DNA of 64,000 nt, from assembly GCF_000233455.1 (NCBI RefSeq), contig NZ_JH376431.1:17224-81223 (forward strand), in the 5' to 3' direction. The stretch's first letter is position 1. Each line of letters opens with the position of its first letter. This document shows, piece after piece, positions 16,302 to 25,115 of the stretch. The position numbers were made by a program, and so were the translations under genes. Source of the DNA: [Clostridium] citroniae WAL-17108. GTDB taxonomy: Bacteria > Bacillota > Clostridia > Lachnospirales > Lachnospiraceae. The notes beneath the pieces are model-generated. The model did no database searches. It was not told the origin of the DNA and saw only the letters and a list, made by a program, of their open reading frames with translations.

Positions 16302-17318
16302 ATGAAACGTATTCTTATGCTGGGAACAGGCGGGACCATTGCCTGCAAGCGAACGGAAAGCGGTTTAAAACCAGTCATCACCTCGGACGAGATCCTGTCC
16401 TATGTGCCGGACAGCCGCAGTTACTGCCAGATCGACACCATCCAGATCCTGAACATAGACAGTACCAATATACAGCCGTCCCACTGGCTTACCATTGCGG
16501 CCGCCATTGAAGAACATTACGAACAGTATGACGGCTTTGTGATCACCCACGGCACGGACACCATGGCCTACACGGCCGCCGCCCTGTCTTATCTGATCCA
16601 GCATTCCCAAAAGCCCATTGTCATTACCGGAGCCCAAAAGCCCATTGACATGGAAAATACAGATGCCCGCACCAACCTGGCGGACAGCCTGTTTTTTGCC
16701 TCCTGCGACAAAGCCCATGATGTAAACATTGTATTTGACGGCAAGGCCATTGCCGGAACAAGGGGAAAGAAGGAGCGCACCAAGAGCTATAATGCATTTT
16801 CCAGTATCAATTTTCCCAATGTGGCTGTGATCCAGGAGGACCACATCATCTTTTATCTGGATGACAAGGAGAGGGACCGGGAAACTGTGAAGTTCTTCCA
16901 TGAACTGGATTCCAATGTGGGACTTCTAAAGCTGATCCCCTCCATGGACGCGTCCCTTCTGGATTATATGGCCGAGCATTATGACGCTGTGATCATTGAG
17001 TCCTTTGGGGTGGGAGGCCTGCCTTCCTATGAGCAAGATGACTATTACAGGGCCATTTCCCGGTGGACCGGCCTGGGCAAAACTGTGGTAATGACCACCC
17101 AGGTCACCAACGAGGGGAGCAATATGTCTGTTTATGAGGTGGGCCGGAATATCAAACAGGAATTCGGCCTGCTGGAAGCTTACGATATGACACTGGAAGC
17201 AGTGGTGACTAAGATCATGTGGATCCTGGGCCAGACAAAAGACCCTGAGGAGATCCGCAGGCTGTTCTATGAGACCATTAACCGCGATGTTCTCTGGTAC
17301 CAGGATTCCATTCATTGA
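16302..17318 (+). CDS. ansA: L-asparaginase (type I)
   Basis: Hydrolyses L-asparagine to aspartate and ammonia. 338 residues with the two threonine motifs: MLGTGGTIACK (T12) and ITHGTDTMAYTAAALSY (T85-D86), plus TGAQKP. No signal peptide, so a cytoplasmic, low-affinity type I enzyme fits. The start at 16302 (MKRILML) has GAGGA 7 bases upstream and matches the family N-terminus; an in-frame ATG at 16272 would add ten residues. The last 41 bases overlap the converging EamA gene. Confidence 0.92.
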   Translation: MKRILMLGTGGTIACKRTESGLKPVITSDEILSYVPDSRSYCQIDTIQILNIDSTNIQPSHWLTIAAAIEEHYEQYDGFVITHGTDTMAYTAAALSYLIQHSQKPIVITGAQKPIDMENTDARTNLADSLFFASCDKAHDVNIVFDGKAIAGTRGKKERTKSYNAFSSINFPNVAVIQEDHIIFYLDDKERDRETVKFFHELDSNVGLLKLIPSMDASLLDYMAEHYDAVIIESFGVGGLPSYEQDDYYRAISRWTGLGKTVVMTTQVTNEGSNMSVYEVGRNIKQEFGLLEAYDMTLEAVVTKIMWILGQTKDPEEIRRLFYETINRDVLWYQDSIH

Positions 17319-18150
17319 GCACGGTAAATCCCAGGATCATGCAGCCTCCCGCGGCCTGCAGGGGCAAGACACGTTCGTGGAGCAGAAGGACCGATACCAC
17401 CACGGCTACCAGGGGATCGATGTAGCTGAGGATGGAAGCCTCCTGTCCTCTCAGATACCGAAGGGAAGAAAAATAGATGCAGTAGCAGACACCTGTGTGG
17501 AATATCCCCACCACCAGCAGGTTCACCGTGCCTGCAAGGTCCAGGCTGCCCAGATGGGAGCCCCCTGTCAGGAACACATAGGGCATCATCACCAGTATGG
17601 CGGCAATAAACTGCAGAAAGGTCCGGTTCAGGCCGGATACATTGCGGATCCCTTTATTGAGCAGCACCACGGCCGCATAGAACAGGGCGGCCCCAAGGCC
17701 CAGAAGGATACCCAACAGGTCATTGCTTCCGCCCCCGCTGCTGACCCCTATCACCAGTACCAGACCAAAGGTGGACATGACAAAACAGAACACCTGCCTG
17801 GATGTGAGCCGTTCCCTGAACAGCAGGGTGCTGGACACGGTTATGATCACCGGAGCAAAATAATAGCTGAGCGTGGCCATGGCCACGGTGGTATACCGGT
17901 ATGCCTCAAAAAGCAGGATCCAGTTCACACTCATGGCTGCCCCTGAGAGAAACAAAAGGGGCAGTTCTTTTTTTATGTCCAAAACCTTTATAAATTGTCC
18001 TGTACATGCCTGCCACAGCAAAAGGGCCGTCACTGCGATCACTGCGCGGTACAATGCCAGTTCCCCGGACGCAAGGGGTATGTTCCTCACAAACACCCCA
18101 ATGGTGCCAAATGCCGCCATGGAAAATATGACTCCGAATTTTGCTTTCAT
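17278..18150 (-). CDS. EamA/DMT family transporter
   Basis: Ten-helix drug/metabolite transporter of 290 residues, probably exporting amino acids or other small metabolites. Two EamA repeats are visible (about residues 5-135 and 145-285), each ending with the family signature: YFAPVIITVSSTLLFRERLT and YIDPLVAVVVSVLLLHERV. Substrate unknown. It converges on and overlaps the asparaginase gene by 41 bases, so its 3' end is antisense to that transcript. Confidence 0.9.
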   Translation of the reverse strand: MKAKFGVIFSMAAFGTIGVFVRNIPLASGELALYRAVIAVTALLLWQACTGQFIKVLDIKKELPLLFLSGAAMSVNWILLFEAYRYTTVAMATLSYYFAPVIITVSSTLLFRERLTSRQVFCFVMSTFGLVLVIGVSSGGGSNDLLGILLGLGAALFYAAVVLLNKGIRNVSGLNRTFLQFIAAILVMMPYVFLTGGSHLGSLDLAGTVNLLVVGIFHTGVCYCIYFSSLRYLRGQEASILSYIDPLVAVVVSVLLLHERVLPLQAAGGCMILGFTVLNEWNPGTREHRG

Positions 18151-18201
18151 TTCAAGATCCCCCAGTCCAAAATCCAGTTCTCTTTTGCTGCATCATATGC
18201 A

Positions 18202-19146
18202 TCAGATCAGAGACAAGGATTTGATCAGATACAGCCAAAAAGTCAGGGTAAATGCGCTTGCACATGTGGTAAGCGCCACCACGCTGGAAGTCAGGACACC
18301 TTCATGGCCCATGTTCCTGGCCATGACAAAGCAGCTGACCGTGGTGGCCGACCCCAGCATCACCAGAATGGCCACAAGCTGTTCATTCCTGAACCCGAGC
18401 CATATGGCAGCGGGCAGAAACGCGCCTGTCATGACCAGCAGTTTCATGGCCGTGGCCAGCAGGGCGGGCCTCACTGCTTCTCCTGCTTTTTTCCAGTCAA
18501 AGGAAGCTCCCATGGCCATAAGCCCCAGGGGTGTTGCCACTGCCGAAAGGCTTGCAACTGTCTTTTCCATGATGGCCGGCTGTTTCAGCCCCATCACGGA
18601 CCATATCATGCCTGCAAGGATCCCCAGAATAATGGGATTGGTGCAGACGCCTTTCAGCGTATCCTTCAGCACTCCCTTTGACAGGTTCTTTTGCCCCGGC
18701 CTTGTAAAGGAAAGGATCAGGACCGCGATGGTATTATACAGGGGAACGCTGCCTATGATCATCAGAGGAGCCATCCCCGCATTTCCATAAATATTTTTTA
18801 TAAACGCAATTCCCAGAAGGGCTGCGCTGCTGCGATAGCAGGACTGAATAAACTCCCCTCTCAGGTTTTTATCCTTTAACAAAAGAGAAACGCAGCCCGC
18901 CAGCAGGATCTCCGCCAGGGTAGCGCCAAAGCAGAACAGCACGAATCTGGTATCCCAGACATGAAAGAAATCAGAGCCGGCCAGGTCTTCAAACAGCAGT
19001 ACCGGAAGGGCCGCCTTAAATACAAACTGGTTCATCTGGTTGACAAACCGGCCATCCATCAGGCCCACCTTTCTGAAAAATACTCCCAGCAGCATCAATA
19101 TAAAAATCGGCAATGTTGCATTTAAACTAAATATCAGATTCTCCAC
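18202..19146 (-). CDS. AEC family (auxin efflux carrier-like) permease
   Basis: Ten-segment membrane transporter of the AEC/BART group; bacterial members move malate, malonate or related organic acids. 314 residues with hydrophobic segments throughout and the typical NPIILGILAGMIW and GSATTVSCFVMARNMGHEG loops, including the mid-protein break. The start is GTG at 19146, with GGAGG 9 bases upstream (protein begins (M)ENLIFSLNATLPIFILM). The longer frame starting at 19191 adds a charged stretch without homology. Confidence 0.88.
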   Translation of the reverse strand: MENLIFSLNATLPIFILMLLGVFFRKVGLMDGRFVNQMNQFVFKAALPVLLFEDLAGSDFFHVWDTRFVLFCFGATLAEILLAGCVSLLLKDKNLRGEFIQSCYRSSAALLGIAFIKNIYGNAGMAPLMIIGSVPLYNTIAVLILSFTRPGQKNLSKGVLKDTLKGVCTNPIILGILAGMIWSVMGLKQPAIMEKTVASLSAVATPLGLMAMGASFDWKKAGEAVRPALLATAMKLLVMTGAFLPAAIWLGFRNEQLVAILVMLGSATTVSCFVMARNMGHEGVLTSSVVALTTCASAFTLTFWLYLIKSLSLI

Positions 19147-19293
19147 GTCCCTGCGCCTCCGCTTACTCTTTTGTCCATCATCATGTAACAATATACTCTA
19201 AGGCCTTATTTGTCAAGACTTTCCATACCCTCAACAGCCAAAAAGGGGGGTATCTTTATGCGCTGAGAGTATTTAGAAATTCTAATCTTCCTG

Positions 19294-19322
19294 TTGACAG
19301 TTTTATGGAAATGTGGTTAAAT
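19294..19322 (+). promoter_or_regulatory. promoter for the ROK regulator
   Basis: TTGACA (19294-19299), 17-base spacer, TTAAAT (19317-19322), 71 bases upstream of the ROK gene. Confidence 0.65.
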
Positions 19323-19392
19323 AAAGATAGTTATTAATGTTATATTAAAAAGTATATTAAAAACTCTTTTAATATCCAGGAGGATTTTTACA

Positions 19393-20367
19393 ATGGCAGA
19401 AGAATCTGTATCAATCAAGCAAATCAATCTGGATCGGATCCGCGCATTCATGGACCAGGAAGGTTCTGTTTCCAAGAGCCAGATAGCCAGGCGGCTGGGG
19501 CTTAGTTTTCCCACCGTGACACGTCTGGTGGATGAACTGTGTTCCGCCGGGGAACTCCTGGAGCAGGGCACCGGCACCTCCACGGGCGGAAGATGCGCGT
19601 GTTTTTATGAGCTGGACCCCCGCTTCCACCTCTATCTGCTGATCCAGATAGAGGACGGACGGGTATGCTGGAATGTCAAGGACATGAGGGAAGAGACAGT
19701 TGACCACGGTGAATTCTGTTTTAAATCCTTTTCCCTGGAACGGCTGGATTCCCTGATCCGGGATGCCATCCAGCGCCACCGGCGTCTCAGCGCCGTCTCC
19801 ATCGGGATCGCGGCCCTGGTCAGCCGCGGCATTGTGGAGGAATCCACTGTTTTTGACTGTCTAAAGGGGATGAACCTGCCCGAACACCTAAAGGATGTGA
19901 CCAGCCTTCCCGTTGTATTTGAGAATGATATGAATTACCTTACCATGGGATGCTGGACCGGAAAGCAGGCCTCCGTCAACTCACTTATCACCCTGTTCCT
20001 GAACAAATGCGGCATGGGCGGAGGCATGATCATCGACAACCGGCTGTGGACCGGCGCTTCCGGCTTCTGTACGGAGCCCTGCTTCCTCCCCTTTATGGAC
20101 CGTTACTGGGAAGGATTAGACCGACAGCCGACTGTCACGGACGTGACGGAGCTTTACACCAGACTGATCCAGGTATACGCATGCACGGTCAACCCGTCCA
20201 TGGTTGTCCTTTATCACAATCCTCTTCTGGAAGGAAGGCTGGATGATATCCGCTCCCGCTGTGCTGCCTGTCTGCCGGCCAAAGCCCTGCCTTCCATTGA
20301 ACTGTCCAAAGATTACCAGAAGGATTACGAGCGGGGGCTGTTTGCCATGGCCCGCAGCGTTTCATGA
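19393..20367 (+). CDS. ROK family transcriptional regulator (NagC/XylR-like)
   Basis: 324 residues. N-terminal winged HTH (residues 10-65: SKSQIARRLGLSFPTVTRLV, TGTSTGGRCACFYEL) followed by a ROK sugar-kinase-like domain. The domain looks reduced: the DNxTGL/GTG-type ATP-binding motifs are weak (ENDMNYLTMG, CGMGGGMIID), and the ROK zinc cluster CxCGxxGC is not evident. This suggests a ligand sensor without kinase activity. Its sugar ligand and targets are unknown; it may control the following HAD and ECF genes. AGGAGG lies 9 bases before the start. Confidence 0.86.
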   Translation: MAEESVSIKQINLDRIRAFMDQEGSVSKSQIARRLGLSFPTVTRLVDELCSAGELLEQGTGTSTGGRCACFYELDPRFHLYLLIQIEDGRVCWNVKDMREETVDHGEFCFKSFSLERLDSLIRDAIQRHRRLSAVSIGIAALVSRGIVEESTVFDCLKGMNLPEHLKDVTSLPVVFENDMNYLTMGCWTGKQASVNSLITLFLNKCGMGGGMIIDNRLWTGASGFCTEPCFLPFMDRYWEGLDRQPTVTDVTELYTRLIQVYACTVNPSMVVLYHNPLLEGRLDDIRSRCAACLPAKALPSIELSKDYQKDYERGLFAMARSVS

Positions 20368-20478
20368 CCACAGAGATCACACGAAAACATTGTCCCGGAA
20401 GGAGATCCATGCTCCCTCCAAGACAGAATAATCATTGCACGCCGCCTAAAGAGGCGGGAGTATCCATGGGAGGGAAAG

Positions 20479-21132
20479 ATGAACTATCCACATATTGTAT
20501 TTGACATTGACAACACACTGATCGATACCACGGCAGCGGTACTGCACAGTCTCCAAAAGGCGATCCGGGAAGTAACCGGGGAGCACTGGGAAATCAGCCG
20601 CCTCACCCCCGTGCTGGGGATTCCGGGTTTAAATGCATTCGAGATGCTGGGCATCCGTTCCCCGGAACAGATATTTAAGATCTATCCCCTTTGGGAACAA
20701 TATATGTACTCTTATCAGCACACGGCCTACCTCTATGAAGGCATACTTCCCCTCCTGGAATATCTCAAGTCCCAGGGCCATGTCCTGGGCATCATCACCT
20801 CCAAAACCATGGAGCAGTATAAAAACAGCTTTATCCCCTTTGGCATAGGCGGCATGTTCCGGACCGTGATTACTGCGGACGATACAAAGCAGCACAAGCC
20901 TCACCCTGCTCCCATGAACACCTACATGTGGCTGGAGGATACAGATGCCTCCCAGGTGCTCTATGTGGGCGACAGCGTCTATGACATGGATTGCGCCAGG
21001 GCAGCGGGCGTGGACAGCGCCCTGGCCCTGTGGGGCTGCTGTCATCCCGATGGCATTGTATCCACCTACCGTTTTGCCTCCCCGGAAAGCATGACCGGAT
21101 GGTTCAGGCAGGGATGTCCTGCACCGTTGTAA
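20479..21132 (+). CDS. HAD-superfamily phosphatase
   Basis: 217-residue HAD subfamily IA hydrolase. Motif I FDIDNTLIDT (nucleophile D9), motif II IITSK, motif III KPHPAP with the conserved Lys, motif IV VLYVGDSVYDMDCARAAGV. Probably acts on a sugar phosphate or nucleotide. It follows the ROK gene by 111 bases and is followed by a strong terminator, so it may be monocistronic or share the ROK promoter. RBS GGGAGG before the ATG. Confidence 0.88.
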   Translation: MNYPHIVFDIDNTLIDTTAAVLHSLQKAIREVTGEHWEISRLTPVLGIPGLNAFEMLGIRSPEQIFKIYPLWEQYMYSYQHTAYLYEGILPLLEYLKSQGHVLGIITSKTMEQYKNSFIPFGIGGMFRTVITADDTKQHKPHPAPMNTYMWLEDTDASQVLYVGDSVYDMDCARAAGVDSALALWGCCHPDGIVSTYRFASPESMTGWFRQGCPAPL

Positions 21133-21153
21133 ATGCATTCCCCGGCAAAACCA

Positions 21154-21207
21154 AAAAGTGGACTGGTCAAAATATCTTTAACTGGATATTTTGTTCAGTC
21201 CACTTTT
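21154..21207 (+). terminator. long hairpin terminator after HAD gene
   Basis: AAAAGTGGACTG/CAGTCCACTTTT (12 bp) continues inward as AAAATATC/GATATTTT (8 bp) across a 3-by-3 internal loop. It ends in TTTT. It lies 21 bases after the HAD stop and 62 bases before the ECF gene, so read-through to the ECF gene is possible. Confidence 0.75.
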
Positions 21208-21269
21208 CCATTATAGTAGGTAGCAACAAACATCCTGACATGTTCAGGCAGCAAGGAGGACTCTGTATT

Positions 21270-21788
21270 ATGGAACGTTTTTCCACTAAAAAACTTGTTA
21301 TGTGCGCGCTTTTTGCCGCCCTGGCCTGCGTGGCCACCATGTCCATCCGCATCCCCACTCCCGGAACCGGCGGCTACATCCATCCCGGAGATGCTGTGGT
21401 GATACTCTGCGGCATTTTCATGGGACCGGCCGAGGCATTTCTGGCAGCAGGCATCGGTTCCTCCATGGCGGACCTTCTGGGCGGATATTTTATCTATGTG
21501 CCCATCACCTTTGTGATCAAGGGACTGGTAGCCTATTTAAGCAGCAGGCTCTACCGTGGTTTATCGTCCCAGGGCAGGAATTCTTACCTGGCAGTGGCCG
21601 GATGCGGGGTCATTGATATGGCCGTGGTGGCGGGAGGATATTTCCTGTGCGAGATCTTCCTCTATGGGACAGGCGCTGCCCTGGCCAGTGTTCCCTCCAA
21701 TCTGATCCAGGGAACCGGCGGGCTCATCATCGCCTGCGCCCTCTATCCCGTACTGCGCAGACCTCTTGAGGCAGCCATGGCCGCGTAA
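21270..21788 (+). CDS. ECF transporter S component (substrate-binding)
   Basis: Small integral membrane protein that binds a vitamin or cofactor precursor and delivers it to a shared ECF energising module (EcfA1A2T, not in the window). 172 residues, five or six hydrophobic segments; the N-terminal STKKLVMCALFAALACVATM and IPTPGTGGYIHPGDAVVIL match the ECF-ribofla_trS type. The substrate (riboflavin, pantothenate, pyridoxine or another) cannot be settled. The start at 21270 has AAGGAGG upstream; the open frame starting at 20991 is longer only by chance. Confidence 0.85.
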   Translation: MERFSTKKLVMCALFAALACVATMSIRIPTPGTGGYIHPGDAVVILCGIFMGPAEAFLAAGIGSSMADLLGGYFIYVPITFVIKGLVAYLSSRLYRGLSSQGRNSYLAVAGCGVIDMAVVAGGYFLCEIFLYGTGAALASVPSNLIQGTGGLIIACALYPVLRRPLEAAMAA

Positions 21789-21795
21789 CCAACTG

Positions 21796-21838
21796 AAAAG
21801 GGGCAAAACCGGTATCCCTATGGAACCAGTTTTGCCCC
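21796..21838. terminator. bidirectional terminator between ECF S and LacI-type gene
   Basis: GGGGCAAAAC/GTTTTGCCCC stem at 21800-21809 and 21829-21838, with T4 on the minus strand. It serves the converging genes. Confidence 0.8.
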
Positions 21839-21847
21839 TGCTGCATG

Positions 21848-22852
21848 TCAGAGGGTGGACCCCCTCCACTTGACTATATTTTTAAACACTACATCCCCGT
21901 CCCGCTTCTTTCCGTCCAGCACATCGATCAGTTCTTCCATGGCCCTGACCCCCTCCTGATAGGCGGGGGTGATGATCGCCGATATGGCCGGAGTGGTCAT
22001 TCTGGTCCAGCCTTCCACATCAAACCCCACCAGGCCCAGCGTGTCCGGGAACAGCCCCATATGATCCGGATAATTGCGGATCGCCTGGTACACCACCTGG
22101 AGCTGGCCCGGGCTGGCCACATAGATCAGGGTTTTTCTGTTCAGATCCACTTTTTCCTTCAGCATCCCATACACCTGGTCTGATTTGATACCGTCCTGGA
22201 GATACAGGGTCCCCCCGTCCCTGCAGGCGTCCTGGAGGGCATCCTTATACCCCTGGGTGTTCTCAAATCCCACGCTGATGGCCGCCTCCCCGTCCGAAAT
22301 CATAAGGAAATCCTCATATCCTTTTTTTATACACTCGGAAATGACCTGGTAAACACAGTCATAATTATTGCTCTTCACATACCTGCCCTTGAAATCATAA
22401 GGTTTTGCATCCAGGTACACAATGGGCTTTTTTTTCTTTTCCAGATCACCGGCCAGCATACCGAACCGGTAGGTGGACTGGATGATGAATCCCTCCGCCC
22501 CCAGTTTCAGCATCCGCTCCACATAGTCCTTTTCCTGCTGGAATGCAAGACCGCTGTTGCCCATCATGATCTGATACCCCTGGGCGCTGGCCGCGTCCTC
22601 CACTCCCTTTAAGGCCCGTGCGCAGTAAGGGTCCGAGCTGTCCCCCAGGATCACGCCTATAAGGCCGCTGCTTTTGGCCTTCATGGCCCTGGCCGCCGCA
22701 CTGGGCTCATATCCGGTTTCATTAATGATATGCTGTATCCTCTGTTTGGTCTCCTCGGACATCTTGTTTGTTTTACCGTTGAGATAGAAAGATACCGTTG
22801 TCTTGGAAACACCCGCCCGTTCAGCAATTTCATTAATCGTCAGTTTCTTCAT
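21848..22852 (-). CDS. regR: LacI-family transcriptional regulator of the glycosaminoglycan operon
   Basis: 334 residues. LacI helix-turn-helix and hinge (TINEIAERAGVSKTTVSFYL, GYEPSAAARAMKAKSSG; residues 3-60), then a periplasmic-binding-like effector domain (IGVILGDSSDPYCARALKG). It is the last gene of the PTS-hydrolase-heparinase operon. Streptococcal hyaluronan loci contain a LacI regulator, RegR, in the same genetic setting; the name is assigned by position and family. GGAGG lies 5 bases before the start. It is the likely ligand of the GTTTAC operators at 28956-29222. Confidence 0.85.
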   Translation of the reverse strand: MKKLTINEIAERAGVSKTTVSFYLNGKTNKMSEETKQRIQHIINETGYEPSAAARAMKAKSSGLIGVILGDSSDPYCARALKGVEDAASAQGYQIMMGNSGLAFQQEKDYVERMLKLGAEGFIIQSTYRFGMLAGDLEKKKKPIVYLDAKPYDFKGRYVKSNNYDCVYQVISECIKKGYEDFLMISDGEAAISVGFENTQGYKDALQDACRDGGTLYLQDGIKSDQVYGMLKEKVDLNRKTLIYVASPGQLQVVYQAIRNYPDHMGLFPDTLGLVGFDVEGWTRMTTPAISAIITPAYQEGVRAMEELIDVLDGKKRDGDVVFKNIVKWRGSTL

Positions 22853-22904
22853 ACCAGCCTCCACCACCCAGCTTACAGGATTTATAACTTTTATAACTAT
22901 ACCA

Positions 22905-24905
22905 TTAATTTCTCAATCGGTAAAGTGTGGTATTCCCATTCAGGCTGCGGATCACAGCGGCCTTTGCATACACGGGAACGCCGTTGCACAGATACAGTTT
23001 GCCCCCCTTGCATGTTTCCCTGTTCCATATCAGGAAGGTCCAGTTTTCCCCCGAAGGCGAGGTGAAGGTCCTGGAAACCACCTCCGTCCCGGGCACGGGT
23101 TCAGAACTCCCCCACTGGAACACAGGCACACTGCCCATCTCCATGTCCGCTCCCGCCAGACAGGTCCAGTCCCTGTGCCTGTCCGTGAAGCAGCTTTTCT
23201 TTGTCAGGCAGGAAGCCGGGGAAAGATGATTGTAGGTTTCGGACACCACACAGTCGGTTTTTATAAACCCGGCAGCCCCCGCCAGCTTCAGGCAGCTGTT
23301 CCCAGCGCGCAGATTCCATTCCCCGCCCGGTTCCCCCAATGCCTCCACTCTGGGATCCAGATGATAGGACTCCTCCACCACATGGCTGCCGCTACACTCT
23401 ATGTCATTGACGATCAGCCAGATGCCGGGGTCCGCCGTCAGCACCCGGCGGATCACAAGATACCCGGAACCGCTTGTAAGGGTCCCGTGATACGCCATTT
23501 CACAGTAATGCACCGGTCCCTGCTCCCTGAAATAGTTTTTCAGGCATTCCCCGTATGTCTCATATCCCCAGGCTCCTTTGGGAATCCCCTGGGATTCCCC
23601 ATCGATCACACAGACATTGTGGGCCTGGGCACTTTTTAACGCCGGCCGCAAAGGCTCCTCTTCCATATAAGAATACCGTCCGCTGTCCACAAGGAATGGC
23701 TTTCCCTCATAATACAGGGATATGTGGGTCAGGTCCGCATGACCATGGCTGCTGCCCAGGGAACCGCAGGTAAGATAGGTAAAATGGCTGTCCTCAGACC
23801 AGCTGCTTCTCACATAGATGTTCCCGGAATCCTCTGCATGAAGGGACAAGGTCTCCGGCATCAGCGGTTTTTGCCTCCCATATGCGCAGATCCCATCCCG
23901 CCCCAGAAGCCATGCGCTGTCAAGGTCCATGGAACCAAAACCGGCAAAACGGCATTTCCCGTCCCCAGTGAGCACAGCGGCCTTTGTCAGCACATCCCTT
24001 ACATCCGTCACATCACTGTCACACTGGGCCATCTGGCAATGATCCGGCCCGGCTGCATATATCACATATCGGCTCATTTTAGCTGTCTTTGTTTTAAGCC
24101 ATATCTTATCCGCAGGAACATCCCCCTTCCAGTAAGCCAGCAGTCTCATACATGCCAGGAGCACCTCCATATGGTACATCATGGACTGCTCCCAATGGGA
24201 TCCGTCCTCCAGCACCTGGAGGGCCAGCTGGTTTTCCAGTTCCTCCCATGCCCATTCCTTAAGCCCGTCCCCGGGCAGATATTCTTCAAACCACAGATAA
24301 CCATGGCAGATGGCAGCGGTCTGGAGCAGTCCCCAGTTGCTGAGGGTATATTTGTCAATATATCCTTTCTTCATATAAAGATATTGGCTGCTCAGGCTAT
24401 CCAGTATCTTTTCCGCCTGGCTTTGTCCCATCAGCCCTTCCCCTATGAGATGCACCAGAAGGAACTGCCAGCTCATACACCGGATCCCCGTATCAATGGA
24501 GCGTGTGGTCAGGGACCCTTCCGGCAATATGGGATTGCCCGCGATCCAGTGGTCCATGTACCACATCAGCTTTTCAATATATTTCCCTTTTCCCGTCAAA
24601 CGGAATGCCAGCAAAAGTTTGTGCAGGTATTCATGGCGGTTCAGCATAAAGACCCATTCCAGATCCATGTTGGGGCTTTGATCCCACACCATCTCCTTCA
24701 GGGTATAGGGCGTGCTGCAGGGTTCCATATCCCACCTGTCCTCAAATATAAAGGTCTGATCCATGAGAAGCTCCGCCTGCTCCACGATCCTCTCCCCTTC
24801 GTCCAGGCAGTGGGCGACCATATATTCTGTCACAAATGCCGGATCATACTGTTTTATATAGGCCCTGGTCCGTTCCGCCAGGGCCATGAATCTGTCCTGT
24901 TTCAT
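22905..24905 (-). CDS. hepC: heparinase II/III family polysaccharide lyase
   Basis: 666-residue protein with an N-terminal alpha toroid (SLTTRSIDTGIRCMSWQFLL, YTLSNWGLLQTAAICHGYLW) and a C-terminal heparinase II/III beta domain (SSHGHADLTHISLYYEGKPF, LVDSGRYSYMEEEPLR). The HGHAD histidine and the SGRY motif fit PL12-type lyases acting on heparan-like glycosaminoglycans. No signal peptide is visible, so it may act in the cytoplasm on imported oligosaccharides. The start at 24905 is supported by GGAG 7 bases upstream; the in-frame extension to 24989 runs through a duplicated non-coding repeat. The gene corresponds to hepC in the equivalent streptococcal operon. Confidence 0.9.
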   Translation of the reverse strand: MKQDRFMALAERTRAYIKQYDPAFVTEYMVAHCLDEGERIVEQAELLMDQTFIFEDRWDMEPCSTPYTLKEMVWDQSPNMDLEWVFMLNRHEYLHKLLLAFRLTGKGKYIEKLMWYMDHWIAGNPILPEGSLTTRSIDTGIRCMSWQFLLVHLIGEGLMGQSQAEKILDSLSSQYLYMKKGYIDKYTLSNWGLLQTAAICHGYLWFEEYLPGDGLKEWAWEELENQLALQVLEDGSHWEQSMMYHMEVLLACMRLLAYWKGDVPADKIWLKTKTAKMSRYVIYAAGPDHCQMAQCDSDVTDVRDVLTKAAVLTGDGKCRFAGFGSMDLDSAWLLGRDGICAYGRQKPLMPETLSLHAEDSGNIYVRSSWSEDSHFTYLTCGSLGSSHGHADLTHISLYYEGKPFLVDSGRYSYMEEEPLRPALKSAQAHNVCVIDGESQGIPKGAWGYETYGECLKNYFREQGPVHYCEMAYHGTLTSGSGYLVIRRVLTADPGIWLIVNDIECSGSHVVEESYHLDPRVEALGEPGGEWNLRAGNSCLKLAGAAGFIKTDCVVSETYNHLSPASCLTKKSCFTDRHRDWTCLAGADMEMGSVPVFQWGSSEPVPGTEVVSRTFTSPSGENWTFLIWNRETCKGGKLYLCNGVPVYAKAAVIRSLNGNTTLYRLRN

Positions 24906-24925
24906 AGTCTCTCTCCGTTCCTCTG

Positions 24926-24993
24926 TTTTTCCCGGGGCACCGCCCCATCCCGCTTTCTCTTTTCCCAGGGCACCGCCCCCATTCCGCACTCTC
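24926..24993 (-). repeat. two imperfect 34-base tandem copies upstream of hepC
   Basis: A unit reading on the plus strand CCCGGGGCACCGCCCCATCC... is followed directly by CCCAGGGCACCGCCCCCATT..., each preceded by four or five T. It lies just upstream of the hepC ribosome site, in the 210-base gap after PTS IID. Each copy can form a GC-rich hairpin. Confidence 0.6.
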
Positions 24994-25037
24994 TTTTCCG
25001 GACAGATGCGGGATAAAAAGCGCCATAATGCGGGACA

Positions 25038-25062
25038 GGGAGGTGCCGTTCAGGCGCCTCCC
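25038..25062 (-). other. stem-loop between PTS IID and hepC
   Basis: GGGAGGTGCC pairs with GGCGCCTCCC (one wobble) over a 5-base loop, without a T tract. It may be an mRNA processing or stability element separating transporter from lyase translation. Confidence 0.4.
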
Positions 25063-25115
25063 TCAGCGGACCCGGGGCAGGTCCATCCCGATCCGGCCCC
25101 GGATTCCATCAGCCA

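Noticed and set aside
21208..21269. Riboswitch before the ECF S component
   Set aside because: Only 62 bases lie between terminator and start, with just a weak 5-bp stem; no known vitamin riboswitch motif is seen.
20991..21269. Long N-terminal extension of the ECF S protein
   Set aside because: It overlaps the HAD gene in another frame and spans a strong terminator; AAGGAGG precedes the ATG at 21270.
23724..25016. Plus-strand frame of 430 codons
   Set aside because: Antisense to hepC; shows no domain and no ribosome site.
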